DNA from: Drosophila miranda
Lineage: Eukaryota; Arthropoda; Insecta; Diptera; Drosophilidae
Assembly (NCBI RefSeq): GCF_003369915.1
Contig: NW_022881603.1
Span: 7,423,249 to 7,487,248, forward strand
Direction: 5' to 3'
DNA length: 64,000 nucleotides
Below, one piece after another: positions 23,147 through 36,082 of this stretch. Every line of letters starts with the position of its first letter. The first letter of the stretch is position 1. Both the position numbers and the translations under genes were made by a program. A model generated the notes under the pieces. That model saw only the letters and a program-made list of their open reading frames with translations. It did no database searches and was not told the origin of the DNA.

Positions 23147-23864
23147 TTCGTCTATTCTTCGGAACTGTGAGTCTCAAGATCTTTGCCGGTTTCCTTTTAT
23201 ATGATTAGATAGACAATTTTCAAGAACACCGACACGTCAGACTAGTCATCGGGATTCCCAGCATCTGCTGCGATAATGAGAGTTTAATTACCTAAATACG
23301 AAGGCTTCCTTACCTGTTTTCAGTTTACCTGCGTTACTTTGAATTCGTATTTTAAAAGCACAGAGATTTTCCCTCCATAATGGTTATGTCGAGTAGAGTT
23401 GCATTGCCGATATCGGGGACATCGATGCTCCGACTCGCTATTCAACGCCGAAAGTCCACCTCTAGCGCATACAGAATTTGCAACGCCGCAGAAAAAACCC
23501 GTTTCGTGGTCTATTTTACCGACGAATTGTCTAAAGTTAATATATATTTTAGTTTCGAAGTGAAAAAAGTGGTAAGGACTTAATTGGCAAACCGAATTTC
23601 TTTTCATTGGGCTCCCTACATACACTTAAAGAGTTTTTTCTTTGTCAGTGGCGGCCGCCATTTTTTTTCTTCCATGTTCGGTGTCGCCTTTTCTCTTTTT
23701 TCACCAAGGGGCACTTTTACGGTGCAACGGTTACGGTTATTCGGGTCGCATTTCATCACTTAGTTTTCAATTCACTCTGTTCTTGGCCATCTTGCAGACA
23801 TACATAGTCACGAGAAAAGCTTCTCAGGCAGCCCCATAATTGCAAGAGCATAACCCACCCGCTC
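23147..23864. promoter_or_regulatory. septin/nito divergent upstream region
   Basis: This 718-bp interval separates two divergent coding regions and should hold the nito promoter and 5' UTR. DRE-like sequences (cgatatcgggg, acatcgatg) lie at 23407-23428. A pyrimidine-rich stretch with an AG (cttgcag) ends at about 23798 and could be a 5'-UTR splice acceptor. No TATA box is obvious. Confidence 0.4.
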
Positions 23865-26333
23865 ATGAGTAGTCATAGAGACGGACCCGGACCTGAATTC
23901 GATCGCATCACAGTCAAAATCCACAACATGAAGCGAAGCGCCTCGCGCTCCCCAGGCCCTGGTCCAGGCAGAGGACCCTTGCCTCCCAGGAACTCCAGGA
24001 GCATAGGACGCGGCTACGACAATGTCAGCGGAGTGCCAGGCGACTCGCCCGAGCGCGTCTCCCCGGAGCGCATGCGACGCCGCTTGGATAGGTCACCGAG
24101 TCCACGTGGCCGCTACGGATCGCCGCATAGGGAGCAGTACATGCGTGGGCCGCCGTCTGCGGAACGCCCTACCGCCTACAAGGTTTTGTGTGTGAGTGCA
24201 CTGCCCCCAAAGGCACCGGACGAGTTCGTCGAGGAGACGCTTTACCGCGAGTACAAGAGATTCGGTGACTTTAGTGTTCGCATCGCGCACGACCTCGACG
24301 AGCGGGTGGCTTATGTATGCTTCCGCACACCCGACGATGCTCGAGAGGCGAAGCACCACAAGCCGCGCCTGATCATCTACGACAAAATGGTGATGGTGGA
24401 GCCAGTGTACAAATCGATCCCCCGTCCTGACTACAGGTATGATTCGTTAGCTCTGAGCTGTAGTTGTTTCCTACGAGCAATTACCGATACCTGAACTATT
24501 CACAGACCTCGCGGGCACTCTATATCGCCGCCGGACTACGAACGTTACCACTACTCGCGCTCGCCCATGGGACCAGGTGGGCCCATCGACCACCGTCGAC
24601 CTCCGATTGATCCGTACGATCGTTACGGATCGTTACCGCATATGCATCCGCATGCAGTGCATCCACGCGAGTACCGTCCCATGCACCACGAGTATCCTCA
24701 TCCACCACGTGGTCCCCCGATGCACCGTGGTCATCCGCATCATCTGCACGGAGGTCATCCTCCGCCCTATCAGTATCCCCCCATGAGGCCCATGGCCCCG
24801 CGGACACCGCATGTTCCGTATGAAAAGCCCGAGAGCAAAAAGGACAAGTTTCCCAACTATCTGCACCACGTGCAGCCCGAGGATGATCCGCTCGCGACGC
24901 GCACTCTCTTCGCCGGCAACCTGGAGGTGACCATAGCCGACGATGAGCTGCGTCGCATATTTAGCAAGTACGGCGTGGTCGACGACATCGATATAAAGCG
25001 GCCGTCGCCTGGCACCGGAAACGCATTCGCCTTTGTGCGCTACCAGAATCTTGACATGGCTCATCGGGCCAAAATCGAACTCTCCGGACAGTACATTGGC
25101 AAGTTCCAGTGTAAGATTGGCTACGGAAAAGTGACGCCAGCTACACGCATGTGGATCGGCGGACTGGGTGCTTGGACCTCGGTGACACAGCTGGAGCGAG
25201 AATTCGACCGCTTTGGGGCCATCAAGAAGATGGAGTATCAAAAGGGAGAGCCCTACGCGTACATACAATACGAGACGGTGGAGGCAGCCACAGCAGCGGT
25301 CAAGGAGATGCGAGGCTTCCCCCTGGGCGGTCCGGAGCGAAGACTGCGCACTGATTTTGCAGAGCTGCCGGGAGCCACACCAGCGGCCTCCTCGTTAAAG
25401 ACCTCCAAGCCGCCGTACGATGAGAGTGCACTGGAGTATCGACGTCCGGAGTACGATCCCTACTACGAAGAGGCACCTGTATATGCCCCCCGGGGCGGCT
25501 ATTCCCCCTATCCGCCGCGTGGCGGCTACCGCGGTCGCGGACGTGGTCGCGGCATGTATCACTATCACAATGATGTACACAGGCCTTCACACCCTGGGGC
25601 GCTGTGCGGAGGGCGCTCTTCGGTGCCGCCACCGGGCGGAGTGGATGATGAGTGGCGTCGGCCACCGGGCGAGTCCTACGATCGGGCAGCGCGTTCCATT
25701 TCACGCGAACCTGGCGTTGAGCGTTCCCGTTCTCGTTCGCCCCTCAAGCGCGGCCGTTCTCCAGGCTCCGACTTGGACACCTCGACTCGACGCAACGATG
25801 CACTCGGCACGGCCACCACAGTACCAGAAGTGGCGCGCAAGTGCGGCACGGTGTGGACTGGAGCTCTGATCCTCAAGAGCTCCCTCTTCCCAGCCAAGTT
25901 CCATTTGACGGACGGTGACACGGACATCGTGGAGTCTCTGATGCGGGACGAGGAGGGCAAGCATAACCTACGCATAACCCAGAGACTGCGCCTAGATCCC
26001 CCAAAGCTAGATGATGTGCAGAAGCGCATCGCCTCCTCCTCGGCGCATGCCATCTTCATGGGTCTGGCCGGATCCACGGTGGACACCAATTGCGATGACA
26101 CAAGCGTTCAGACGCGTCCACTGCGCAACCTTGTGTCCTACCTAAAGCAAAAGGAGGCGGCTGGTGTGATCTCCTTGCTGAACAAGGAGACCGAGGCGAC
26201 GGGAGTTCTGTATGCCTTCCCCCCCTGTGACTTTTCTACAGAGCTGCTGAAGCGCACGTGCGTCAGCCTCACCGAGGAAGCCCTCAAGGAGGATCATCTC
26301 GTCATTGTTGTGGTGCGCGGTGGATCGGCCTAA
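23865..26333 (+). CDS. nito: spenito, RBM15-family RRM/SPOC protein
   Basis: Exons 23865-24436 and 24506-26333 join to 799 codons plus stop. The order is an Arg/Ser/Pro-rich N terminus, RRM1 (about residues 105-190, TAYKVLCVSALPP), a His/Pro-rich linker, RRM2 (TLFAGNLEV..NAFAFVRYQN), RRM3 (MWIGGLGAW..PYAYIQYE), an RGG/Pro-rich segment (RGRGRGRG), an RS-like region and a C-terminal SPOC domain (WTGALILKSSLFPAKFHL to VVVRGGSA). RBM15/Spenito is a subunit of the m6A writer complex; in flies it acts in Sxl splicing and sex determination and in Wnt signalling. The length is about that of the fly protein, and both exons are free of lesions. Confidence 0.95.
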
Positions 26334-28174
26334 CTTGGGCCGGGGAAGGGGAGTGGCAGTGTTGGGCGGAGGAGAGCTAAAGTGCTGGACAAACTGCGAG
26401 GTAAAAAGCTATCCACAGCGCTCGTTGGAAAGCACACTCCCCGCCACAACGTAACTATTAAGTAGAGAACCTAATGTATCTAAGAGTCCCCTATCCAGAG
26501 GAGACGTGAAATACACGCAAGGGTCGTGTATATGGTGGACACCAGACATCCAGACATCCTTGACATCCTAGACATCACACATCCCCATACACAAAAACAC
26601 ATTCGATTCACTTAGCCATAGAAATATCTACACACCCATGCACTCCCTTAGAGAAGAGCAGGAGAATCGAGCAGACATCCCATAACCAGTAACAGAACCA
26701 GTACTACCCCATAATCCATTGTAATTAATCAATTATTGTTCTTTTTGCAGTTCTTTGAGAGGCAGTCTGATCCTTATGGTTTCTTGAAAGTTCTCCCGAT
26801 GTGTTAGTGACAGTGTACAGTTGTGCTTAAAAAGTTGTGGAATGAAACCCACAAGAAAAGTTTTTTTTTAATTGCTATCTAAACTACACAAGTATTTTTT
26901 TTAATTTGTAATTATATATGATAAAGTGTCCAATTTCCGAATGAAATGCAAGATATCTCCCTTACGAAACAATTCAGAAAACATTCAACGAGTGCAAAAA
27001 AGAGTTTTGTGTTATTTTGAAATTTATCCTTATTTCGAGTTGTGTTATTTTCAATACCCTGTTTATGCAAAGTTTTAGTTTAAGACCGTAAAACAGTGCA
27101 ACAAGTGCACCCCCAGTTTGATTGTCGACATTACATGCGACCAAACACCAGAACTCGTTTCTCAAGCAGATGAGCAGTTAAGCAGTGCCCTCCGAGTTGA
27201 TTTCGTTGCTTGGTGCTTGACGCTTGGTGCATGGTGCAGTGCAGCAGTTTCCCCCTGTGCAAAAGTGTGTTAACTAAACAATGATTTGAATTGTTCCATT
27301 GGTGGCCTGATGATGCCTTCAGCTTCACTCGAATTCCCTCGTGGCTTGGCGCTTGCTGTGGTGAGTGAGGTGTGGTGTGGTGAATCTGTGCTGTATTCGG
27401 TCCTTCTGGACCTGGACCCTGTTCTCGATCCGTTGCGATACGTTCACCTTCCATCCGAATAGAGAACGTCGTGTAGCATTCGCTCCAAAATGTTTTCGCT
27501 GTTTGAATGGGTTTGGCGATTGTTACATTGGTTCTCTTGTGGTTGCTCTCAACAACAAAGTGGTGTGGTGTTTCGATTATAATTTTACAAATACATATAT
27601 GATTTTCCGTTTCTGTGTGTTCAAGTGTCCATTCTGGAACAATATCAATACTATATAGCTATAGATGATAATAGCTACCTATCCCAGAAAAGAAAGTGCA
27701 TGTGTATGTGTATGCGTGCGTTGTCAAATCACAAATATCGAGAGAGATACGTACATATTTATTGAAAATTCGAAAATTCTGTTTAATCGAGCCTAATAGA
27801 TCCTGAATCTGTACCCTCAGAGATAGTTGTACCGAAAAAAAGTTAAATAATTCAAGTTGAAAGCAAAGCATATATACCTATACCAAAAGGATAAAGATAA
27901 CCATGAAAATATTCCATGCTATGCTTCAAAAAATATTACAAACAATTGTCTATTATACTGATACTTAAATAAAATATAATCATCAACAATCTATCCCAAT
28001 TACAATGTCAATGTCAATGTGTTCAAAGTTTCGCTGTGAAAAAAGCGAGTTCTAGTGCCCGTCGTAATGCAGTGCAACGATCCAATCCGATCTCAGATGG
28101 AGGAAGGTAAAATAATCCGCGCCATGGATATGTACAACGTAAACACTTATGTTTGATTTAATAGCAATCCAAGT
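26334..28174. other. nito 3' region and intergenic DNA
   Basis: This AT-rich interval begins with the nito 3' UTR. Candidate polyadenylation signals include AATAAA around 27968 on the plus strand. No ORF here has a family signature, and no RNA gene is recognised. Confidence 0.5.
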
Positions 28175-29475
28175 TCAATCGTAATATATATAAAAGGTTG
28201 TGCAGATGGCATAATATGAAGGTTGCTCCACCTTATATGTGACGAATCCATCCTTTTCAGCATCCCACAAGAAGTTAACCATCGAATAGAGGCCCTGCAT
28301 CAGGCACTCGCCCACAGTGACGAGCACTATGTAACGATATCTGCGGGAGAACAGATTATATAGACTGGGGATTAGGTAGAACTCCACATGGGGATGGGGA
28401 TTACCTATCATAGTTCATTAATTTAATGCGATTTTTGATCTCCTCGCTGATCTGGGCTGCCATGTGCAGCGAGTGCTTTGGATGAAACATGTACTCATCG
28501 TTGTAGTGCTTGTTCATAACCGCCTTCATGATTATTTCCACCCGCTCCTTGTTTAAAGGGTTATTGGGTTCCAGGCGATACGTGGGCATAAAGCGCATAG
28601 TGGGCTACCACAAAAGGGACAGGTTAGACGGGAAACGGGATTTAAGGGAACTTCCAGAACTTACCTTCGGCTGCGGAGCCATGGCCAAGGGGCTGGTCAC
28701 CCCCCCAGACTTAGTCAGAGATGTGCGCTGGCTGCCAGTCCCTCTCTGCATGGTGGCGGAACGAAACAACACGTTAGTTCTGGATTAGACATGTCCCCAA
28801 ACCCAAAACCAGATCCACGGCACTGCACAACACATCCCAATCCCTAAACCCAACCCAAAACTGATGCCTGGCCGGGATATGCGTGACTGTGTCAAATTTC
28901 GGGCAGCAAATGCATTCCCATGTTCACATTTCGTTACAAGCATCAATCCATTAAAAAGACATCAAATACCCATGGAATCATGATGGCAAAATCAATCGTG
29001 TACCTTCTCACGCTCCTGGCCCAGACACAGGGTAACCAGACCCGACCAGTTCTTGGCTGCAGAGTCGGCCATTTCGGTTGAACGCTTGGCGTGCCGTCAA
29101 TATTGGAATCGAGTCGAGTACGTCGCGGTTAACCATAAAACCACAAATGATTAGCCATTTCCAGCATGACAAAGTGCCGCATGTCGCCGTGGCAATGTCC
29201 CGGGACATTGTTGGATCAATAAATGGCACACATTCTGCCCCCAATCCGATGCCAATGCCGATGGCTGGGATGTGGATGTGTGCCACTTGGCAGCCGACTG
29301 CCGAACTTACCTCTCCCTTGCCCGCTTTGCCCTTGCCCTCCTTGTCCTTGTCTTTTCCCTTGCCGGATTTCTCCTTAGAAGAAGCAGCAGGCGCAGCTGC
29401 TTTATCCTCCTCCTTGGCAGCGGGAATCGCAGGCCCATCCTCCTTGGTGGGCTGCTCTTCTGGAGTGTCGGACAT
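28175..29475 (-). CDS. Tctex-type dynein light chain with long charged N terminus
   Basis: Five exons (29311-29475, 29004-29084, 28665-28745, 28405-28604, 28175-28340) join in frame to 230 codons plus stop. The last two encode a complete Tctex1 domain (PTYRLEPNNPLNKERVEIIM, FHPKHSLHMAAQISEEIKNRI, VLVTVGECLMQGLYS, FLWDAEKDGFVTYKVEQPSYYAICTTFYIYYD when read through). The final residues form the conserved last strand. The first exon is a Lys/Glu/Ala-rich low-complexity tail (KSGKGKDKDKEGKGKAGKG). Tctex-type light chains dimerise and link cargo to dynein; longer members act in cilia and flagella. An ATG in good context at exon 3 (accATGCAG) could start a shorter form. Acceptors of exons 2 and 3 are weak, so N-terminal exon choice is less certain. 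Confidence 0.8.
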
Positions 29476-30941
29476 TATCCGAGTGTTTTTTTCTTATTTT
29501 TATTTTAGAGGCAAAAAATACTAGCTCTTCCTGTTGTGACTACAAATAAATATCTAAGATGAGCAGGGACAGAATCCCAGAACTGGGATAGCCTGCTGGG
29601 ATTCGGCGATATCATAGCTTGGCGTGATGTTAATTTAAAACTTTGAGTCTGAGTCAGTGATGTCTTCATGAAATGTGAGTAGCTCTGAGTAGCCCTGAGC
29701 GCTACGATTGTAGGTCAGATTACAACGGCAAGTTACTTTATACTTTATTTGGTTTGCAATAATTGGATGTGGGGAGTAGGTATCGCGTTTCGTTTGCCTT
29801 TAAGTATCGTTAGACATTTGTATACACAGTCTGTAGACAATATAACACACATATGTATCAAGTTACGAGTTAATCTTAAGTTTCTGTGCTCTAATGGTGG
29901 ATGGGTATGTATGCTATGGGCCATACTACAAAACATCGATTACGGTACACGTATATACACACACATATTCAAATAATCTGATACATATAATTCGGATAAT
30001 TACACACATAATAAATTCTCTATAAAAAGGGGAAAACAATAACAGTGCGAGATTGTGGGCCACCTTTCCTTGTCCATTTTCCATTTTTGGCTACTTTGTT
30101 CCTTCCTTTGCGAGTCCACGACTCTGGGGGTATGTCTAGACTTTAACGAACAGTTGAGCGATTTTGAAACACTCGTGGCTCTTCGAAAACTAAAACTCAA
30201 GTTAAGATACAAAATACAAAAGTCGTAAAACTACTAAAAATTGTGTTCTTGGTGGAGAGACAGTGTGTGAGAAAGTACAACACCGAGGAACAAGTTCTTA
30301 GACATCTAACATCAATGTACTGTACGAAAGTAACCCTTGGGTTATTATAAAAGATAGTTCTCTCTTTGATAGCATCGTCCGTGGTGAAAATTTTGGTGCA
30401 GACTTATTTGTATGTAAATATTGGAAAGAATTAGATTCCTCTGTATGTCGTTTGCTCTTCTGTTTTTCTGTTTTTGTTTCCTTTGATATTCATTCGTACC
30501 AAAGTCAGTTTCAGTCGTGTAGTGGACACATAAGTAAAGCTTTAGTTGCGATCTGGAGCCTGTTTTGGGATTCGTTAGACCGTTTCGCAACGTGTTGTGA
30601 CTCGTAACGTGTACATATAGTATAAATAGATCCCTTTAGCTGATTATTTGTACGAGTATGCTATAAATAGTGGACCTGTAATTATATATATGTATAATCA
30701 GTGGGTTTCGTAAATACAAGTAGTATTAGGCTGGATTGTTTCTCTGGGTATGCTAAGCTTAGCGATAGATCGATCGATTCTTTCATTCATCTGCCGCCCG
30801 GCATGCGTGTCGTTTTTTGTCTCAATATGCATCTAAAAATGGTTTTTATATTGATTTTGATGGCACGGTTATTTCATAACGCCACATTTGGTCTAAATTT
30901 TAACGTTTATAAATCTCTTGCCTATTTGCACTCCTGCCGCA
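29476..30941. other. PXK 3' region and dynein light chain upstream DNA
   Basis: No gene is recognised. The right part is probably PXK 3' UTR (minus strand). The left part holds the promoter of the dynein light-chain gene. Confidence 0.5.
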
Positions 30942-33848
30942 CTAGTCGTTTGAGCGCACTTTGCGGAGAGAGCCGCGATTGAATTTGCAAATAGACTCGA
31001 GCAGTGCGGAACGCGTCAGTTCATCGCCCTCGCCTTCGCCTTCAGCGGCTTCAGGGTCCTCTGCCAGCAAATTTGGTGTGGATGACTGCCTTTCCACCGA
31101 TCCAGATGCCGATGTGGATGTGCTGCTTGCAGCAGGTAGGTCCCGATCCCGCTGGTAAATCGTGCCAAAATGTGGGGCCGGTGTAAGCGGTGGGGCTGCG
31201 AGGAATACGAAACAGCATATCAGTTGGGTAAGTATGAAGAGATACGGAAAGCAAACTATCAATTTTAAGGTGTGGACGACAGAGATAACTACATTTGAAG
31301 GCGGCCAGAGTGGGTTCTTCAGGAGTGCTTTCGGAGCGGTTGAAGGAGTCTGCCGCGTTTGGCCCACTAGCAGCCAGGGTGCTGGATGAAGCAGTCGCTG
31401 CAGTTTCAGTCGCAGCCGCAAGCGACAAGCGTCCGTTGTTCGTTTGCAGTGAACCTTGCTGCTTTAGCTTGGACTGCTTGTGCTCTAGTTTCTAGACATA
31501 AGCGTTTGTTTCAATAAATGAAAAAGATAAATCATCGAGAAATGATCGTTAAATTGCTGTGAGACAAAAGGAGCTACGTGGGATGCTAGAGTTTGATAAC
31601 TAACTGCTTTCTGCTTGGACTTGCGCTTCTCCTCCTCGGAGCTCATCAGCTCCTGCACCCGCACAATTCGCTTCTGGTTCTTCACCGACTTTTGCTCGTC
31701 GCGCAGCCGATTCTCTGTCTTTATGGCTGCCTTCTTGAGCAGTTCTTTGGCGTTTAAGGACAATTTAAAGTGTGGCTTCTCGGTATTAGCCCCGCCAGCA
31801 GCAGCTGCCTCACCCGTCGAGGCATATTGTGCGAAGAAGCGGTGGCCAATCAGTTGCTCCAGTGTCGGAAGCCCAGACTTGCAAGCCTCCTTTGAGAGGA
31901 TGCTCTCCAGCAAACATTCTGCAAATGATATAGCTTAAATAGAGAAGGCACAGCATGGATTGGGACTCACTTAGCGTCTCGGGGCATTCGGTAATTTGTC
32001 GCACCACAGATTCTTGAAGGGGATAGCCCATGGTCATTTCGAATAGTACATGGCCGAAGCAGTACACGTCCACGGTCTCCATGGTATGAATCTTGCTGTG
32101 CTGCATGAAGAATGGCCGGTAGAAGGCCGGCACGCCCAGCAGTTGATTTTCAATATCCAGCAGCCTGACACAATCGTCCAAAATGACTATGTTACCGGAA
32201 TGTAGGTGGCCTGCATGAGTGTACACAATTATATTATTTATCAACAATTAAAATTAACGATAAATACAGGAGAGGAAAGAAAGAAAACAGTTTTACGAAT
32301 TTGCTAAGTTCGGATAATGCTAATTAGGTGCCATAATCTTAAGGGCACAAGTGATGGGTGACCAGGAAATCAAATCGCGGGGAGACAAGACTGTTCCAAA
32401 GACAGGTGGAAAAGAGCCTGTTTTTTTTTTTCTTTAGGTAGACCAATTCCTGGAGAACCAGTGAGGCTTGGATGATACAGATACAGTGATTTGCGGAACA
32501 AATGTATTAAGGGCGTATACGATTCCATGGAAATTGTGGAATGAGAACACTCAGATGAGAAATCCCTTTTTGACTGACCAGGTAGGGGATCCCTAAGAAA
32601 TCTACTCACCATAGGCATAGCCCTTGGAATGCAAAAATATGATAGCCTCTAGGATCTGCCTGCCGTAGGTGGCCACTTGCTTCATGGAGAGCGCAGTCCG
32701 TCCCTTCGGATTGCCGTACTTGCTCAGGAAGGGGTTCTTTGGGTTCGTGGCCATGCACAATACATCCTTGAGGGTGCCATGCTTATGGAATCTGGAAGAA
32801 AAGCAGACAAAAACTCAGACAAATATACGACAATATTCTCATACTCAAATTTTACTTTCTGATGACAAGACATCCGCTTTCCGTGTGGCCGGCCATGATA
32901 ACTGGCTCGATGTGTTGATGCTGGAGACCCATCAGGCTCTTCAGAATCCCGGTTATCTCCTTCTCTTCGATAAACTTGTCTGGTCCAGCCTCGAGCCATT
33001 CGGCCACCATCTCGGCATTGGGGTCATACGATCCGCCATCCATTAAATGTCCGCTGCCATTGCTGCTGCCGGCGGCGAAATGCTTGCTCTGGTGCGACTG
33101 GGAGCCGCTCTTCACCAACTTGTTGCTGCTCTTCTCCGGCGGCTTGGGCGTCACCTTAAAGTAGTGCTTGCGTAGACGCCAGCCTATGGCACCCATTGTG
33201 CCACCCAGGGCCCACGCCGAATCGTTGCGCAGACAGAGCATTGCATTCTGCACAGCATGGTCTGCAATTGAATTATTGTAACTAATCAATATGCAAATGG
33301 GTGGGGTATAGGGTATAGTGTTACCATGAAATGATTGCGAGTAGCTCTCGGGGTCAACGAAGCGCTTCGCTGGCAACGATGATGCCAATATGGGATTCAT
33401 TAGTACAGCGTTTATGTATACTTGCAGTGCTTGTTTTCGTTCAGCTACGAAGTCCGGGAGCATAATACCGAAGATGCGCTTGCGAGGCAACGGCAGCTCA
33501 ATGCCCGAGATGCGGAGACATTTGTCCAGCTTGTCGAAGTCATTGTAGCGGCGCAGAATATTCCAGGAGTTTTCTGTGGTCGGCCCCCTCTGCACACGCA
33601 GCAAGTACTCCTGCAGGCAGACAGACAGACATGCACATGCACATACATTACAAGATACATACTTATTATCATTCGCATGAAATCATCAACAATTATTGAT
33701 TTTTCTTGGGGCCCCACGAAAAGATTTCTTCCTGCCTGCCACTCACCGTATGCCCGTCGACTTCCTCAACTGTGGTTATCTCGCAGCTCAGCGGTTGGGT
33801 ATCATCAATTGGCAATTTTCGTTCATATTTGCTCGCAAAAATTGCCAT
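30942..33848 (-). CDS. PXK: PX-domain protein with kinase-like domain
   Basis: Eight exons (33747-33848, 33325-33610, 32856-33261, 32610-32791, 31971-32210, 31605-31918, 31293-31491, 30942-31195) sum to 1983 bp, 660 residues. The N-terminal PX domain (HTEYLLRVQRGPTTENSW, RRYNDFDKLDK, PLPRKRIFG, FVAERKQALQVYIN) binds phosphoinositides. A degenerate protein-kinase fold follows: GHLHSGN stands where the catalytic HRD loop should be and LLDIENQLLG where DFG should be, so it is a pseudokinase. A basic segment and a WH2-like C terminus (RSALLESICKFNRGSLRKV) match vertebrate PXK. PXK works in endosomal trafficking. All exons are in phase and lesion-free. The gene is divergent from CSN4, with 394 bp between start codons; D. 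melanogaster has CG8726 next to CSN4 (recollection). Confidence 0.93.
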
Positions 33849-34242
33849 TGGTTGTATCTGGATACATTTTCTTCCAATCTGCCAGACACTCTACGAAACG
33901 ATATGTGTGTTTGTGTGTGTATAGCGGAGTGTCGCTCCCCTCTACCGATTGCACGGACACAGCACAAGAATATTACAATAACAAATGGTTAAACTAAAAA
34001 ATAATTTCACTTAATTTAATTGGAAGCGGGTTTTTCTAAGATTTTCTATTGTTATTTTTCAATTGAACCCGTACCAAATATTTTTTCACTGTTTTCGTTA
34101 ATCCAGTGCTGTAGAACAGCCAAAACTTTTGCTATCGACTCTTACAGCACTGTCGCGACATCGACAATCGATAGTTTGCATTGTGGTTTTTAGTGCGAAA
34201 TAATTAGAATATATTAAATTAAACGTAGCTGCATCCTCAAAA
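33849..34242. promoter_or_regulatory. bidirectional promoter between PXK and CSN4
   Basis: 394 bp separate the two start codons. DREF-like motifs occur at 34128-34140 (tgctatcgact) and 34164-34176 (acaatcgatag). A perfect 10-bp inverted repeat, CAGTGCTGTA (34104-34113) and TACAGCACTG (34143-34152), lies between the likely start sites. DRE-containing shared promoters are typical of fly housekeeping genes. Confidence 0.6.
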
Positions 34243-35527
34243 ATGGGCATTTCGACGGCTATCCTGCGGAACCAGTTGATGAGCCTGATCAACTTCACTG
34301 GCACACACAAGGACCAGGCGGACAAGTACCGCCAGCTTCTAAGGACTGTTCTGTCGAATACCGGACAAGAATTGATCGTTGCGCTGAGACTCTTTGTTGA
34401 GGCAATTGTCAATGAGCATGTCAGCCTGGTTATCTCGCGTCAGATTCTGAACGATGTGGGCGTGGAGCTGAGCAAGCTGCCCGATGATCTCTCTAAGCAA
34501 TTGTCGCACTTCACACTGGAAAAGGTCCACCCACGCGTAATTTCGTTTGAGGAACAGGTTGCCGGCATCCGTTTTCATTTGGCGAACATCTACGAACGGA
34601 ACCAGCAGTGGCGTGCCGCTGCCACAGTGCTAGTTGGCATACCCTTGGAGACTGGTCAAAAGCAATACTCCGTCGAGTGCAAATTGGGCACCTACTTGAA
34701 AATAGCCCGGCTCTACCTAGAAGACAATGACTCCGTGCAGGCCGAGCTGTTCATTAATCGCGCCTCGCTGCTGCAGGCTGAGACCAACTCCGAGGAACTC
34801 CAGGTGCGTATAAACTTTGGACTAACGTTGCGCCCTTCCCTCACACACACCAAAACCTACGCACTTTTCTTGCCAGGTGCTTTATAAAGTGTGCTATGCT
34901 CGGGTGCTCGACTACAGGCGCAAGTTTATCGAGGCTGCCCAACGCTACAACGAGCTCTCCTACCGCAAAATAGTCGACCAAGGCGAACGCATGACGGCGC
35001 TGAAGAAGGCGCTCATCTGCACCGTTCTGGCCTCGGCCGGACAGCAGCGCTCTCGCATGTTGGCCACACTCTTCAAGGATGAGCGCTGCCAGCACCTGCC
35101 AGCCTACGGCATTCTGGAGAAGATGTACTTGGAGCGCATCATTCGCCGCTCGGAGCTGCAGGAGTTTGAGGCTCTGCTGCAAGAGCACCAGAAGGCAGCG
35201 ACCCCAGACGGCTCGTCCATTCTGGATCGCGCTGTCTTCGAGCACAACTTGTTGTCGGCCAGCAAGCTGTACAACAACATCACCTTTGAGGAATTGGGTG
35301 CCCTGCTGGACATACCTGCTGCCAAGGCGGAGAAAATCGCCTCCCAGATGATCACCGAGGGCCGCATGAACGGGCACATCGACCAGATCTCCGGCATTGT
35401 CCATTTCGAGAATCGCGAACTACTGCCACAATGGGATCGACAAATCCAGTCACTCTGCTATCAAGTCAATTCCATCATTGAGAAAATAGGTGTCGCCGAA
35501 CCCGATTGGCTTGATAAACTGAACTGA
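34243..35527 (+). CDS. CSN4: COP9 signalosome subunit 4
   Basis: Exons 34243-34803 and 34877-35527 join to 403 codons plus stop. The protein is helical (TPR-like) with a C-terminal PCI domain (residues about 290-370: [65 protein letters not shown] taken in pieces). This arrangement and length match CSN4. The signalosome removes NEDD8 from cullins and so controls SCF-type ubiquitin ligases; CSN4 is a scaffold and sensor subunit next to CSN6/CSN5. The single intron is 73 bp. There are no lesions. A polyadenylation signal AATAAA lies at 35693-35698. CSN4 converges with ACC. Confidence 0.96.
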
Positions 35528-35692
35528 ATGCTCTCCCCTTCCCAATACCATTTTACTGAAACTCTCCACTTCATCATCTTCAACTCAACGCAGCACCAAG
35601 AAGAACTTCCAAACCCAAACGGAACCCATGCAAGCGAAGCATTTCAGAAAAGTTTCACCTGTGTTGCGATAGATTTCATTTTTAATTTACGA

Positions 35693-35698
35693 AATAAA
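35693..35698 (+). promoter_or_regulatory. CSN4 polyadenylation signal
   Basis: AATAAA 166 bp past the CSN4 stop codon, in the convergent interval with ACC. Confidence 0.6.
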
Positions 35699-36082
35699 TG
35701 AAATTATGTACATTATCGATCCTGTGGACTCGGGTGTGCGATGAAAAACAAAAATACCCAAGTTCTAATTCACACACACAAATATGTACATGATACTACA
35801 AATTACTTCAGGGCTATTCATGCAACTTCCAACCCATGCCCCACACAACTCGAGTGGGGCTCTCTATCAAGATACTACATTCTAAATTTAACTAATTACG
35901 TTTAAACAAATTCAACTAAACAAAATGCACATCATGCTAGTTTTTCCAGTATTTTACAATAGCCAGGACGCTAGGCTTCACAACAAGATGAAGGAGGGCT
36001 CTCTTCCAGGCATCACCTAACCGCTGCGATGGCTTCGAGAGGGGGTGGAGGGGCTTAAAAGAACTTAGAATCTAGCGTACAA

